Assembly: GCF_014196765.1 (NCBI RefSeq)
Contig: NZ_JACIEE010000002.1
Coordinates: 1-64,000 of the forward strand
Length of the DNA stretch: 64,000 bases
DNA from: Mycoplana azooxidifex
GTDB taxonomy: Bacteria > Pseudomonadota > Alphaproteobacteria > Rhizobiales > Rhizobiaceae
Direction of reading: 5' to 3'
The position numbers and the translations under genes were made by a program. Positions 18,456-27,000 of this stretch are shown piece by piece. A model generated the notes under the pieces. That model worked only from the letters and a program-made list of their open reading frames with translations. It was not told where the DNA came from and did not search any database. Each line of letters begins with the position of its first letter. The stretch's first letter is position 1.

Positions 18456-19628
18456 TCAGGGCTTCGGCAGGGATTCCGGCTTGCGCCATCCGACGAAGCT
18501 CGGCTTGCCGCCCTTGAGTTCGATCACGGCCGCCGCCTTGTTCGGCACATGGCCTTCTTCCGCGGTGCCGTAGTCGAGATCGCCGGTCAGGAGCTTGAAC
18601 TGGCCGTCTTCCAGCGCCTTGGCCACGGCCGCACCATCAGTCGAGCCGGCCGCCTTGATCGCCTCGGCAATCAGCATGATCGTGTCCCAGCCGGTCGAGA
18701 CGAAGGAGGTGTCCGGCGCCTTGCCGTGCATGGTCGTGTAGAGTTCGATGAACTTCGCCATGTCCGGGTGCGCTTCCGGTCCCATCCAGGTGTGCGTGAC
18801 GAAATAGACGTCGTTGCCGAACTTTTCACCGAGCGTTTCGTGCATGGCCGGGTCGTCATAGGCGTCGCCGCCGAGGACCGGTGCGTCGTAGCCGACTTCG
18901 CGCAGGGCGCGGATGATCATGCCGATATCCTGGCCGTAGGACGAGACGAAGATCACGTCCGGCTTCTTGCCGAGCGCCTGGAGACGCGCGAGCTGGGCGG
19001 AAAAGTTGTTGTCGCCGTTGGTGTAGGTGTCTTCCAGCAGGATCTCGCCGCCGTCGGCCTTGAACTGCTCGACGAAATATTTCGACAGCGACTTGGTGTA
19101 GGCGATGAACTGGTCGGTGACGACATAGGCCGTCTTCCAGCCCTTTTCCTTCACCGCGAAGTCGGCCGCCGTCGCGCCCATCGTGGTGTTCCACATGGAG
19201 AGCGTGAACTGCTTGTCGCCGAGCGACCAGGAGGAGTAGAGCGGATCGGAGGCGCAGGTCGAGATGCCGACGAGATCGGCCGACTGGGCCTCGCGGCTCG
19301 CCGGCGAGCCGAAGTCGAAGTCGCAGGGTGCGACGATAACCTGGGCGCCCTTGTCGATCAGTTCGACGGCGACATTGCCGACCGTCACCGGATCGGACTT
19401 GCCGTCGATGTTGATGAACTCGACCTGTTTGCCGAGCACGCCGCCATTGTCGTTGAGGTATTTCACCGCGACCTGCGCGCCGTTGTAGCCGGGCGTGTCG
19501 AGCGGGGCCTGGATGCCCGTCATGGACAATGCGCCGCCGATGACGATCTTGTCGTCCGCGGCGACGGCTGCGGAGGAGGCGAGCGCAAGGCTTGCTGCCG
19601 CCAGAAGCAGTTTGGAAGTCTTCATCAT
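18456..19628 (-). CDS. Liv-type ABC substrate-binding protein
   Basis: A 390-residue periplasmic binding protein (peripla_BP_6). MMKTSKLLLAAASLALASSAAVAA is a signal peptide, followed by the family start DDKIVIGGALSMTGIQAPLDTPG. Family members bind amino acids, amides, urea and other small polar compounds. AAGGGGA precedes the ATG pair. It is the third gene of the operon, 124 bp after the second isochorismatase-fold gene, so a secondary promoter in that gap is possible. Confidence 0.92.
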   Translation of the reverse strand: MMKTSKLLLAAASLALASSAAVAADDKIVIGGALSMTGIQAPLDTPGYNGAQVAVKYLNDNGGVLGKQVEFINIDGKSDPVTVGNVAVELIDKGAQVIVAPCDFDFGSPASREAQSADLVGISTCASDPLYSSWSLGDKQFTLSMWNTTMGATAADFAVKEKGWKTAYVVTDQFIAYTKSLSKYFVEQFKADGGEILLEDTYTNGDNNFSAQLARLQALGKKPDVIFVSSYGQDIGMIIRALREVGYDAPVLGGDAYDDPAMHETLGEKFGNDVYFVTHTWMGPEAHPDMAKFIELYTTMHGKAPDTSFVSTGWDTIMLIAEAIKAAGSTDGAAVAKALEDGQFKLLTGDLDYGTAEEGHVPNKAAAVIELKGGKPSFVGWRKPESLPKP

Positions 19629-19752
19629 GGTCGTTCCCCTTAGTGATGCCGTTCGGCGTTAAATGAATGAGCGGTCCGGCCCTTTTTGTTTTGTTCTCGG
19701 CCTGCTTTCGGATGCTCCTTGTTTTCGTCCCGTCGGTTCGTGCCGGGCAGCC

Positions 19753-20403
19753 TTACTGCCCGATTTCCTTCAAGAGATCGTCGGTCGAGACCTGCCGGCA
19801 ATAGCCCTTGATCGCGCTGAGCGACGTGTTGTGCCGTTCTTCGGAATAGGTGCCGCAGGCGTCCGGCACGAGCGTCACGAGGTAGTTGAGGTCGCAGGCG
19901 TCCCGCACCGCGGATTCCACGCACTGATCGGTCAGAAGTCCACACAGCACGAGTTGTTTTACGCCGAGATTGCGCAGGGTGTAGTCGATATGGGTGGAGA
20001 CGAAAACGCTGGACGAGCTCTTCGGGAAGGCGATCTCGTCCTCCAGCGGTTCCAACTCGTCGATCACCTTGCCGTCCCAGGAGCCCTTCGGCACGTTGAA
20101 GCCGGTGATCTTGTAGTCGAGGCTGCGGTCGCGGCCGTCCTTGGTGAGGCTCTCGATCGTCGTGTGCAGCACCTCGATGCCGGCCTTGCGGAAGCCGGTG
20201 AGCAGGCGTTGCATGTTCGGAATCGCGACCTCGTGGATACGCTTGAAGTAATAGCCGTACTTGCCCTCGATATCCGCGTCGGAAACGTCCTTGAACTCAC
20301 CGCCCTCGCGGCGCACGGAAAAGTTCTGCACGTCGATGAAGAGGATGGCGGAGGCGGCCGGATCGAGCGACACGTCGCGGGTGGTGAGATGGTCAGCGGC
20401 CAT
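19753..20403 (-). CDS. Isochorismatase-fold cysteine hydrolase 2
   Basis: A 216-residue paralogue of the hydrolase at 14371-15039. The triad is D24 in FIDVQN, K128 in AFPKSSSSVF and C161 in LTDQCVESA. Both share the KDGRDRSL-type loop. The start MAADHL (ATG 20403) overlaps the preceding stop (ATGA), so a longer in-frame reading from 20466 is not used. The active-site surroundings differ from the paralogue (SSSVF against TTDSAL), suggesting a different amide or ureido substrate, perhaps a later step in the same pathway. Confidence 0.86.
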   Translation of the reverse strand: MAADHLTTRDVSLDPAASAILFIDVQNFSVRREGGEFKDVSDADIEGKYGYYFKRIHEVAIPNMQRLLTGFRKAGIEVLHTTIESLTKDGRDRSLDYKITGFNVPKGSWDGKVIDELEPLEDEIAFPKSSSSVFVSTHIDYTLRNLGVKQLVLCGLLTDQCVESAVRDACDLNYLVTLVPDACGTYSEERHNTSLSAIKGYCRQVSTDDLLKEIGQ

Positions 20404-21209
20404 CAGGCATTTCCTTCGAGGCTGTCTGCCGCAAGGCGGAGGGGACCGGCGAGGCGATCCGCCCATTCCTGTTGCCCGCGGGCGTCGTTGATGAGGTCGT
20501 TGCGCACTTCGAGAAGCACGTGCGGAATGCCGCGCCGTTCGCCATGCACCGGGATCGTGAAGTCGGAGACGTCGTCGACGTGGTACGGCGCGTTGAGTTT
20601 CACCGTGACGTCCGGATTGGCGACGCGGAAGGTCTCCGCCAGCCGTTCGGAAAAGCGGGCGTCGTGATTGTAGAGAAGGCCGAGTTCGAAATCGCGAACC
20701 GCGCCCGTTGCGCGCATGACCGGCGTGAAGCTGTGCACCGAGACGAGGAAGAGTCGCTTGCCCGCCGCCTGACGCTGGTCGAGCGCGACGGCGATGGCCT
20801 CATGCAAGGGCTGGTGGATTTCCACGTAGCGGCAGCGCCGTTCATGGTCGGAGATGTCCGCGTTGACAGGCACTACGGTGCCGTCGCTTTGCGTGACGAT
20901 GCAATCCTTCGCCTCGAAAGGGCGGTTGCAGTCGATAACGAGGCGGCTATAGCGCTGAAGGATGAGCGCGGCGTCGAGCCGTTCGGCAAGGCCACGCGCC
21001 ACACCTTCGGCGCCGACGTCATAGGCGATGTGCCGATCCATTTCCTCCGGCGCAATGCCGAGGTCGCCGAGCGCCGCAGGCACGGAGCGGCCGGCATGTT
21101 CGCAGGTGATGAAGATGGTCGATGCGCCGGTGGAATTGACCCGCTCCACGGGATCGGGGTCGCCCGCCCGCAGCAATCTGGTCGTGTCGCGATCTGCGAA
21201 CCTGAGCAT
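20403..21209 (-). CDS. N-formylglutamate amidohydrolase family protein
   Basis: A 268-residue zinc-dependent hydrolase of the FGase family (HutG type), which removes formyl or similar acyl groups from N-acylated amino acids. Recognisable blocks are FITCEHAGRSVP, HIAYDVGAEGVARGL, DCNRPF and SVHSFTP. There is no signal peptide. It is first in the operon, head to head with the RpiR regulator across a 157-bp gap. No histidine-degradation genes are nearby, so the substrate is probably not histidine-derived. Confidence 0.85.
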   Translation of the reverse strand: MLRFADRDTTRLLRAGDPDPVERVNSTGASTIFITCEHAGRSVPAALGDLGIAPEEMDRHIAYDVGAEGVARGLAERLDAALILQRYSRLVIDCNRPFEAKDCIVTQSDGTVVPVNADISDHERRCRYVEIHQPLHEAIAVALDQRQAAGKRLFLVSVHSFTPVMRATGAVRDFELGLLYNHDARFSERLAETFRVANPDVTVKLNAPYHVDDVSDFTIPVHGERRGIPHVLLEVRNDLINDARGQQEWADRLAGPLRLAADSLEGNA

Positions 21210-21268
21210 GGGATGGTATCCGTAAGGCGGTCCGGTGAGGGCTGGCGGCGCGGGCTCCGATGACGATC

Positions 21269-21317
21269 AGTCAAAGAAATTTTTCAATCATAGTCAATCC
21301 TATTTTTCCGTTTGACT
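21269..21317. promoter_or_regulatory. Candidate operator region of the RpiR regulator
   Basis: AGTCAAA (21269-21275) and TTTGACT (21311-21317) form an inverted repeat, and a third AGTCAA copy lies at 21292-21297. The AT-rich stretch lies between the divergent amidohydrolase operon and the RpiR gene. It fits a control region, but the binding motif is inferred only from repetition. Confidence 0.4.
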
Positions 21318-21366
21318 AATTTTTTTCATGGCGCAAATATCCGCTCGACAATGGGAACAAACGCCA

Positions 21367-22269
21367 ATGAGCGATGGGAAATCGTCCACGACGGTCCGCA
21401 CGAGGATCCGCGAGGCTGCGGCACAGCTGACCGCCAGCGAGCGCAAGATCGCCAACGCCATCCTTGCGGACTATCCCTTCACCGGCCTCGAAAGCATCCA
21501 GGAACTGGCGGCCAAGACCGGCGTCAGCGCCCCCTCCGTCACCCGCTTCGTCAGCAAGATCGGCTGCGGTGGCTTCCAGGATCTGCAACGCCAGCTGATC
21601 GCCGAATTGAGGGAGGGACAGCGCTCGCCGCTCGACCTCAAATCCAGCCAGAAGCCGGTCGGTCACTCTGAATTCCTGTCGGAATATGTGGCGCGCGTTT
21701 CGGCAGTCATGCAGGAAATGACGGCGACGGTCTCACAGGCGCAGTTCGACGTCCTTGCGAACCTCCTCGCCGACCCATCCCGCAACATCTTCCTGCTCGG
21801 CGGACGCGTGAGCGACAATGTCGCCGCCTTTCTCTCGATCCATCTCCGACAGATCCGCGCCGGCATCTATCACATGGCCGACAACCCGGAATTCTGGCCG
21901 GAGCATGTGCTGCGCATGCGCAGGAAGGATGTCGTGCTGCTGTTCGACTTCCGGCGCTACCAGCTCAGCCTTGCGCGCCTTGCCGAGACGATCTCCGAGA
22001 AGCGTGGCGCGACCATCGTCGTCGTCACCGACAAGTGGATGTCGCCGGCCGCCCGCAGCGCCGATCACATCGTCGCGCTGCCGATCGATGCCGGCACGGC
22101 CTGGGATACGGTGGCGGCCCCGATGGCGCTCGTCGAGGCGCTGATCGTGCGCGTCTCCGAGGCAGATTGGGAAGCGACGCAGAAACGCATCAACGACTGG
22201 GACGGCATCCGCTTCGAGATGCCGGGCCATGACCAGGACAGGATCAACGGGGACGCCGATGAAACGTGA
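21367..22269 (+). CDS. MurR/RpiR-family transcriptional regulator
   Basis: A 300-residue regulator with an RpiR helix-turn-helix (QELAAKTGVSAPSVTRFVSKIG) in the first 80 residues and a SIS sugar-phosphate-binding-type domain after about residue 120. I prefer ATG 21367 (MSDGKSS) behind GGGAAC; ATG 21328 is in frame but lacks a ribosome-binding site. It overlaps the ligase gene and is divergent from the amide-hydrolase/Liv operon, which it presumably controls. RpiR proteins of this subgroup often regulate amino acid or amide catabolism rather than sugars. Confidence 0.87.
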   Translation: MSDGKSSTTVRTRIREAAAQLTASERKIANAILADYPFTGLESIQELAAKTGVSAPSVTRFVSKIGCGGFQDLQRQLIAELREGQRSPLDLKSSQKPVGHSEFLSEYVARVSAVMQEMTATVSQAQFDVLANLLADPSRNIFLLGGRVSDNVAAFLSIHLRQIRAGIYHMADNPEFWPEHVLRMRRKDVVLLFDFRRYQLSLARLAETISEKRGATIVVVTDKWMSPAARSADHIVALPIDAGTAWDTVAAPMALVEALIVRVSEADWEATQKRINDWDGIRFEMPGHDQDRINGDADET

Positions 22270-23572
22270 GGAAATGATGGTCGCCTGCTGCGGCGACCTT
22301 TCGGGCAAGGTGCGCGGCAAGGCCTTTCCGCTGGCGCAGATGGACAAGCGCCTGAAGCGCGGCGTCGGCTGGACGCCGACCAACGTGCAGATCACCTGCT
22401 TCGACAATATCGCCGAAAGCCCCTTCGGTTCGTTCGGCGACCTCGTGCTCATTCCCGATCCCGCCACGCATGTGAGCATCGAAAGCGAGGAGGGCGCGCC
22501 GAACGAGAATTTCGTGCTCGGCAATATCCGCTACACCGACGGCCGGCCCTGGGAATTCTGCACGCGCTCCATCCTCGAAGCCGCCCTTGAACGCCTGCAA
22601 AGGGTGGCGGGCGTCACCCTCTACGGCGCGTTCGAGCACGAGTTCCAGATCAAGCACCTCGTCTCCGAGGTCGGCAAGGCCTTCACGCTCGGCGGTTTCC
22701 AGGAGGAGCGGCATTTCTGCGAGGCGATCATCGCGGCGATGCGCGAGGCGGGCGTCACACCCGACACGATCCTGAAGGAATTCGGCGCCGGCCAGTTCGA
22801 GGTGACGATGGGCCCGCAGAAGGGCGTCACCATCGCCGATCATTCGCTGATCACCCGCGAACTCGTCGGCCTCGTCGCCCGCGAGCTCGGCTACGATCCG
22901 ACCTTCACGCCGATCCGCGATCCGGCCGGCGTGGGCAACGGCGTGCACGTGCACATGAGCGTGCTGGGTTCGACCGGCAAAGCCGTTACCTACGATCCGA
23001 ACGGTAAGCACGAACTTTCCGACGTCGCCGGAAAGTTCGTCGCGGGTATCCTGAAATATCTGGACTCGATCATCGCCATCACTGCGCCGAGCGTCGTCTC
23101 CTACCTGCGCCTCACCCCGCACCGCTGGAGCGCGGCCTTCAACAATCTCGGCTTCCGCGATCGCGAGGCTTCGGTACGTATCTGCCCGGTCTCCGATATC
23201 AGCGACATCGCCCGTGCCGACCAATTCAATTTCGAGTTTCGCGCCGCCGACGGCGCTGCAAACCCGCATCTGGCGCTTGCCGCGATCGTCCATGCCGGCG
23301 TGCAGGGCATCGAGGAAGGGTTGGCGGTGCCGGATGCGACGCAGGAAGACCTTTCGTTGCTGAGCACGAAGGCTCTCGCCGCCCGCGGTTACGTCCGCCT
23401 GCCGCAGACTCTGGAAGCGGCCCTCAAGCGTTTCAGGGACAATGTAACGGTATGCGGGTGGTTCCCGGAAGGCTTTGCCGACGTCTACGTAAAGCACAAG
23501 GAAGGCGAGATTGCCTATCTGGCCGGCAAGACCCAGACGGAAATCTGTGCTGCATACGAGAGCGCTTACTGA
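22259..23572 (+). CDS. Glutamine-synthetase-family ligase
   Basis: A 437-residue type I-like glutamine synthetase fold with a beta-grasp N-terminus (GKVRGKAFP), the metal-binding FEHEFQIK, the FGAGQFEV block and the GNGVHVHMS and RLTPHRWS regions. Such homologues include gamma-glutamylpolyamine and gamma-glutamylmethylamide synthetases, which ligate glutamate to amines. It is unlikely to be the housekeeping enzyme because it sits with a regulator in a catabolic locus and lacks a clear adenylylation-site motif. The start overlaps the regulator by 11 bp. The amine is unknown. Confidence 0.82.
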   Translation: MKREEMMVACCGDLSGKVRGKAFPLAQMDKRLKRGVGWTPTNVQITCFDNIAESPFGSFGDLVLIPDPATHVSIESEEGAPNENFVLGNIRYTDGRPWEFCTRSILEAALERLQRVAGVTLYGAFEHEFQIKHLVSEVGKAFTLGGFQEERHFCEAIIAAMREAGVTPDTILKEFGAGQFEVTMGPQKGVTIADHSLITRELVGLVARELGYDPTFTPIRDPAGVGNGVHVHMSVLGSTGKAVTYDPNGKHELSDVAGKFVAGILKYLDSIIAITAPSVVSYLRLTPHRWSAAFNNLGFRDREASVRICPVSDISDIARADQFNFEFRAADGAANPHLALAAIVHAGVQGIEEGLAVPDATQEDLSLLSTKALAARGYVRLPQTLEAALKRFRDNVTVCGWFPEGFADVYVKHKEGEIAYLAGKTQTEICAAYESAY

Positions 23573-23794
23573 CGCGCATTCTGAAACTCGAAGATTTGCA
23601 ACCAATAGTAAATGCGGAGCTCGCGGGCCGGAGCGCCGATCTGTTGAGCCAGGGCTAAGAGGGTTCCTGCCAGCGCGTGGCGGCCATCGCTCGTGAACGG
23701 AAGGCCGATTGGCAGGGGGAGTTGCGCGACCATCTCCCTGATCGGCAGGAACGTGTTTAGGCGGATGTATGCGCGCCAGCGTGCGAAGGCAGCC

Positions 23795-24472
23795 CTAGCC
23801 TTGGGGGCGAATGATGCCCGTCTCGGTCACGATCACGTCCATCGCGATGTCGTGCATCTGCGGATAGATGGTCGCGAGCTTCGACGCGCCGTAGCCGACG
23901 CCGATGACGCGCGGTCTCGTGGGCATGGTCGCCAGCGTTCGATCGAAGAAGCCCCCTCCATAGCCGAGTCGGTAGCATGCCGGGTCGTATCCGACGACCG
24001 GGGCCAGCACGATGTCCGGGGTGCACGGGCGATGCTCCGCCGGTACGGGGATGTTCCACGCGCCGCGTGTAAGCGCGTCGCCCTCCTGCCAGAGGTGGAA
24101 TTCCAGCGGTCTCCCCGTTTCGACCACGACCGGCAGCGCCGTGCACCCGCCGTGCGCTGCGATCCGCTGGAGCAAGGGCCGGAGGTCCGGCTCTCCGCGG
24201 AACGGCCAATAGGCGCTGACAATGCGGCCGCGGACATCGCCGATCTCGGCAAATACGCCGGCCGCGATTGCTTTTCCCTGGCGCTCCCGCTTCTCGGCGG
24301 GCACGGCGAGACGCTCTGCGATGAGGCGCTCCCGCTCGGCCTTGCGCCAGCGGCTCACATCCTTCCAGGCTTGCAGGTCGAGTGGTCCAGGCAGGCCCAT
24401 ATAGGCGGGGTCGACCTCATGCATGAAGCAGGCCGGCGAGGCGAAGGTGGCGGGGATGTCGTCGTCGGCCAT
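23795..24472 (-). CDS. 5-formyltetrahydrofolate cyclo-ligase family protein
   Basis: A 225-residue enzyme of the 5-FCL family, which converts 5-formyl-THF to 5,10-methenyl-THF with ATP. Family marks are the N-terminal WRKAERERLIAERLAV helix, YWPFRGEPDLRPLL and the phosphate-binding LGYGGGFFDRTL near residue 170, with the late IGVGYGASK. GAGGAG precedes the ATG. It follows the MetB-like gene by 20 bp, linking one-carbon folate recycling with sulfur amino acid metabolism. The gap 23573-23794 holds no recognisable gene. Confidence 0.88.
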   Translation of the reverse strand: MADDDIPATFASPACFMHEVDPAYMGLPGPLDLQAWKDVSRWRKAERERLIAERLAVPAEKRERQGKAIAAGVFAEIGDVRGRIVSAYWPFRGEPDLRPLLQRIAAHGGCTALPVVVETGRPLEFHLWQEGDALTRGAWNIPVPAEHRPCTPDIVLAPVVGYDPACYRLGYGGGFFDRTLATMPTRPRVIGVGYGASKLATIYPQMHDIAMDVIVTETGIIRPQG

Positions 24473-24492
24473 TGCTCCTCTCCTCTGCAGCC

Positions 24493-25659
24493 TCAGCAGG
24501 CGGCAAGACCGGCCTCCAGGCCGGCCAACAGGTCGTCGATGTGCTCGAGCCCGACGGAAAGCCGAAGCAGCCCGTCGCCGATGCCGGCCTTCGCGCGCGC
24601 TTCCGCGCCCATGTCGACATGGGTCATGGTGGCAGGATGCGCGACGAGGCTTTCGACGCCGCCGAGCGATTCGGCCAATGTGAAGTGGCGCACATGGCCC
24701 ACGAAGCGGCGCACGGCCGGCACGCCACCGTCAAGCTCGAAGCTCATCATCGCGCCGAAGCCCTTCTGCTGTCTCGCGGCAAGGGCATGGTCCGGATGAT
24801 CCGCGAGACCGGGATAATGCACGCGGGCAACGGCTGAATGCGAGCGAAGCCGTTGGGCGACCGCCATCGCATTGCGCTCCTGCGCCGCCATGCGTGCAAA
24901 GAGGGTTCTGAGGCCGCGGAGCGTCAGCCAGGAATCGAAGGGCGCTGCAATCGCGCCCGTGGCGTTGGCCCAGCGTTTCAGGTTGCGTGCTTCCTCCGCC
25001 TCGGCCGCAATCACCGCGCCGGCAATGACGTCCGAATGGCCGTTCAGGAATTTGGTCGTCGAATGCAGCACATAGTCGGCGCCGAGCAACAGCGGCTTCT
25101 GCAGGGCCGGGGACAGGAAAGTGTTGTCGACGGCGACGCGTGCCCCGGCCTCCTTGGCAAGGGCGGAGAGAGCGGCGATGTCCACGACGCGCATCAGCGG
25201 ATTGCTCGGGCTCTCGATCAGGACCAGCGCGGGGCGATCCTCAAGCGCGGCCCTGAAGGCAGGGTTATCCGACTGGTCCACCAACTGGAGCGTAAGCTGT
25301 CCAAGTCCGGCACGTTCCTTCAGGAGACGCAGCGTGCCGCCGTAACAATCGTGCGGCGCCAGAACCGCGCTGCCGACAGGAAGCCGGTTCAATAGAAGGT
25401 CGATCGCCGCCATGCCGCTCGGCGTCAGTACGGCGCCGGCGCCGCCCTCCAGCCTGGCGATCGCGTCCCCCAGCAGGTCCCGGGTGGGGTTGCCGACACG
25501 GCCATAGTCATACGCGCGCGGCGTGTCGAACCCGGCAAATTCATAAGTGCTGGAAAGGTAGAGTGGCGGCGCGACCGCGCCGAAAGCGGTATCGCTGGCC
25601 ACGCCGTGCGCCGCGGCAACGGTTTCCGGTTGAACCTGGTTTGCCGCTCGCTCGGACAT
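24493..25659 (-). CDS. Cystathionine gamma-synthase/lyase-like PLP enzyme (MetB-like)
   Basis: A 388-residue Cys/Met-metabolism PLP enzyme. YDYGRVGNPTRDLL, DNTFLSPALQKPLLLGADYV and the PLP lysine in LHSTTKFLNGHSDV are all present. It could act as cystathionine gamma-synthase, gamma-lyase or a related elimination enzyme; sequence alone does not decide. The start is ATG 25659 behind GAGGAG; the longer open frame to 26142 runs across the divergent LysR gene and is not coding. It is divergent from that LysR. Confidence 0.85.
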   Translation of the reverse strand: MSERAANQVQPETVAAAHGVASDTAFGAVAPPLYLSSTYEFAGFDTPRAYDYGRVGNPTRDLLGDAIARLEGGAGAVLTPSGMAAIDLLLNRLPVGSAVLAPHDCYGGTLRLLKERAGLGQLTLQLVDQSDNPAFRAALEDRPALVLIESPSNPLMRVVDIAALSALAKEAGARVAVDNTFLSPALQKPLLLGADYVLHSTTKFLNGHSDVIAGAVIAAEAEEARNLKRWANATGAIAAPFDSWLTLRGLRTLFARMAAQERNAMAVAQRLRSHSAVARVHYPGLADHPDHALAARQQKGFGAMMSFELDGGVPAVRRFVGHVRHFTLAESLGGVESLVAHPATMTHVDMGAEARAKAGIGDGLLRLSVGLEHIDDLLAGLEAGLAAC

Positions 25660-25702
25660 CAACGCATGCTCCTCATGTCGAGCAAGCAAAATGGCCAGCT
25701 TG

Positions 25703-25716
25703 TTGTCTTGTGACAA
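25703..25716. promoter_or_regulatory. Small dyad in the metB-like/LysR gap
   Basis: TTGTC-TTGT-GACAA is a perfect five-base-arm dyad in the 127-bp gap between the divergent MetB-like and LysR genes. It could be a LysR recognition site; the arms are short, so the call is weak. Confidence 0.25.
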
Positions 25717-25786
25717 ATGAATTCTATTGCGGTTTGTCTGCAGTATATTTGCTCTTATTCTCGCAACAATCGGCAGGAGATTCCGG

Positions 25787-26626
25787 ATGGATATCACCAA
25801 TGCACGCACCTTTCTCGAGGTGGTGAAGACCGGCAGCTTCGTCAGCGCCGCGGAGAACCTCCATATCTCGCAGACGGCGGTCAGCGCGCGGATCCGCGTT
25901 CTGGAGGAGCAATTGCAACGTCCCGTCTTCGTGCGCAACAAGGCGGGTGCGCGGCTGACGCCGGCGGGTGAACAGTTCTTCCGCTTTGCAGCGACCCTCG
26001 TCCAGGTCTGGGAGGCGGCACGCAGTACGGTTGCGCTGCCGCCCGGCCGGGCGGCGATGGTGACGATCGGCGCGGAGCTCAGCCTCTGGAGCCCGCTGCT
26101 GAAGCACTGGCTGCTGTGGATGCGGCGCGAATGCCCGAGCATCGCCGTACGAACGACGATCGAGACCGCCGACCGGCTGATGGCGCTCGTGCAGGACGGT
26201 ACCCTCGATGCGGCGGTGCTCTACGGCGCTCTACGCCGCCCGGGCCTCGTTGCGGAGTTGCTGTTCGAGGAGAGGCTCGTGTTGGCCCGCACGACGTCGC
26301 CGACAACGACGGAGGATCCGATCGGCATCGACTGGGGCGCGGATTTCGCCGCAGGTTTCCGCGCTGCTTTTCCCGATCGGCCGAACCCGGCGGTCTCCGT
26401 GAGTCACGGGCCGCTCGCCCTCGACTATATCCTCGCGGCCGGTGGCTCGGGCTATTTTCGCGAGGGGTTCATTCGGCCCCGTATCGAGGACGGGCGGCTG
26501 GAAATCGTGCCCAACAGCCCGGCGTTCGCCTATCCGGCCTATCTCGTCTCCTCGGAAAAAACCGATCCGTCGATGCTCCCGCGTATCCGGGAGGGATTGC
26601 GGTATGCGGCGGCGGATACCCCTTAG
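25787..26626 (+). CDS. LysR-family transcriptional regulator
   Basis: A 279-residue LysR protein, slightly short for the family (about 300). The winged helix is MDITNARTFLEVVKTGSFVSAAENLHISQTAVSARIRVLE in outline (residues 1-40, cited by position), followed by a ligand-binding domain. ATG 25787 follows CAGGAGATT. It is divergent from the MetB-like/5-FCL pair and presumably regulates it. Confidence 0.87.
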   Translation: MDITNARTFLEVVKTGSFVSAAENLHISQTAVSARIRVLEEQLQRPVFVRNKAGARLTPAGEQFFRFAATLVQVWEAARSTVALPPGRAAMVTIGAELSLWSPLLKHWLLWMRRECPSIAVRTTIETADRLMALVQDGTLDAAVLYGALRRPGLVAELLFEERLVLARTTSPTTTEDPIGIDWGADFAAGFRAAFPDRPNPAVSVSHGPLALDYILAAGGSGYFREGFIRPRIEDGRLEIVPNSPAFAYPAYLVSSEKTDPSMLPRIREGLRYAAADTP

Positions 26627-26861
26627 TCTTCAGCATAGGTTGTTGGTCGCAGGGCCGGCGCGTGCAGAGACGATGAAAACCAAGCTGTGCCACGTCAGCC
26701 ATGACAGAACAGGCCGCCGCGCCCGAGCGAACGCACTACGGAACCTTTTCAGATCCGGAAACGATGGCGTTGGCAATCAGCCGGGTCAGGACGGGAGCGA
26801 TAGCCCCTCCGCGCTTGGTTGGAGCCGCGGTCAAGACCTTTCATGGAACGCATGCGCGCGC

Positions 26862-26996
26862 GGCAACGAACTGCGCACCTCCAAGAGCGGTTCGGACACC
26901 TACGTCATCGCCGATGTCAACGGCGACGGCAAGACCGACTTCGCCATCCACACCGACAAGCTCGTCACCCCCGACAAGGCAGATGGCGTGAGCTGA
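26862..26996 (+). pseudogene. 3' remnant of an RTX/M10-type calcium-binding protein gene
   Basis: The frame ending at TGA 26994-26996 reads GNELRTSKSGSDTYVIADVN followed by GDGKTDFAIHTDKL. That is the typical end of secreted RTX or serralysin (M10) C-terminal domains: a hydrophobic strand, then the calcium-loop-like DVNGDGKTDF. No start or glycine-rich nonapeptides precede it; 26627-26861 shows no matching reading frame. It ends 4 bp before the dehydrogenase stop, so it looks like the tail of a deleted gene. Confidence 0.65.
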
Positions 26997-27000
26997 AACG

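Noticed and set aside
17664-19643. 659-codon plus-strand open frame opposite LivG and the binding protein
   Set aside because: It runs antisense to two well-supported genes. High GC removes stop codons on the opposite strand; its translation is low-complexity, rich in Arg, Gly and Asp and shows no family motif.
23566-23733. 55-codon minus-strand ORF, start MVAQLPLPIGLPF, in the gap after the ligase gene
   Set aside because: It reads coherently, but it overlaps the ligase 3' end, has no clear ribosome-binding site and no family I recognise. It might be a gene remnant; not enough to call.
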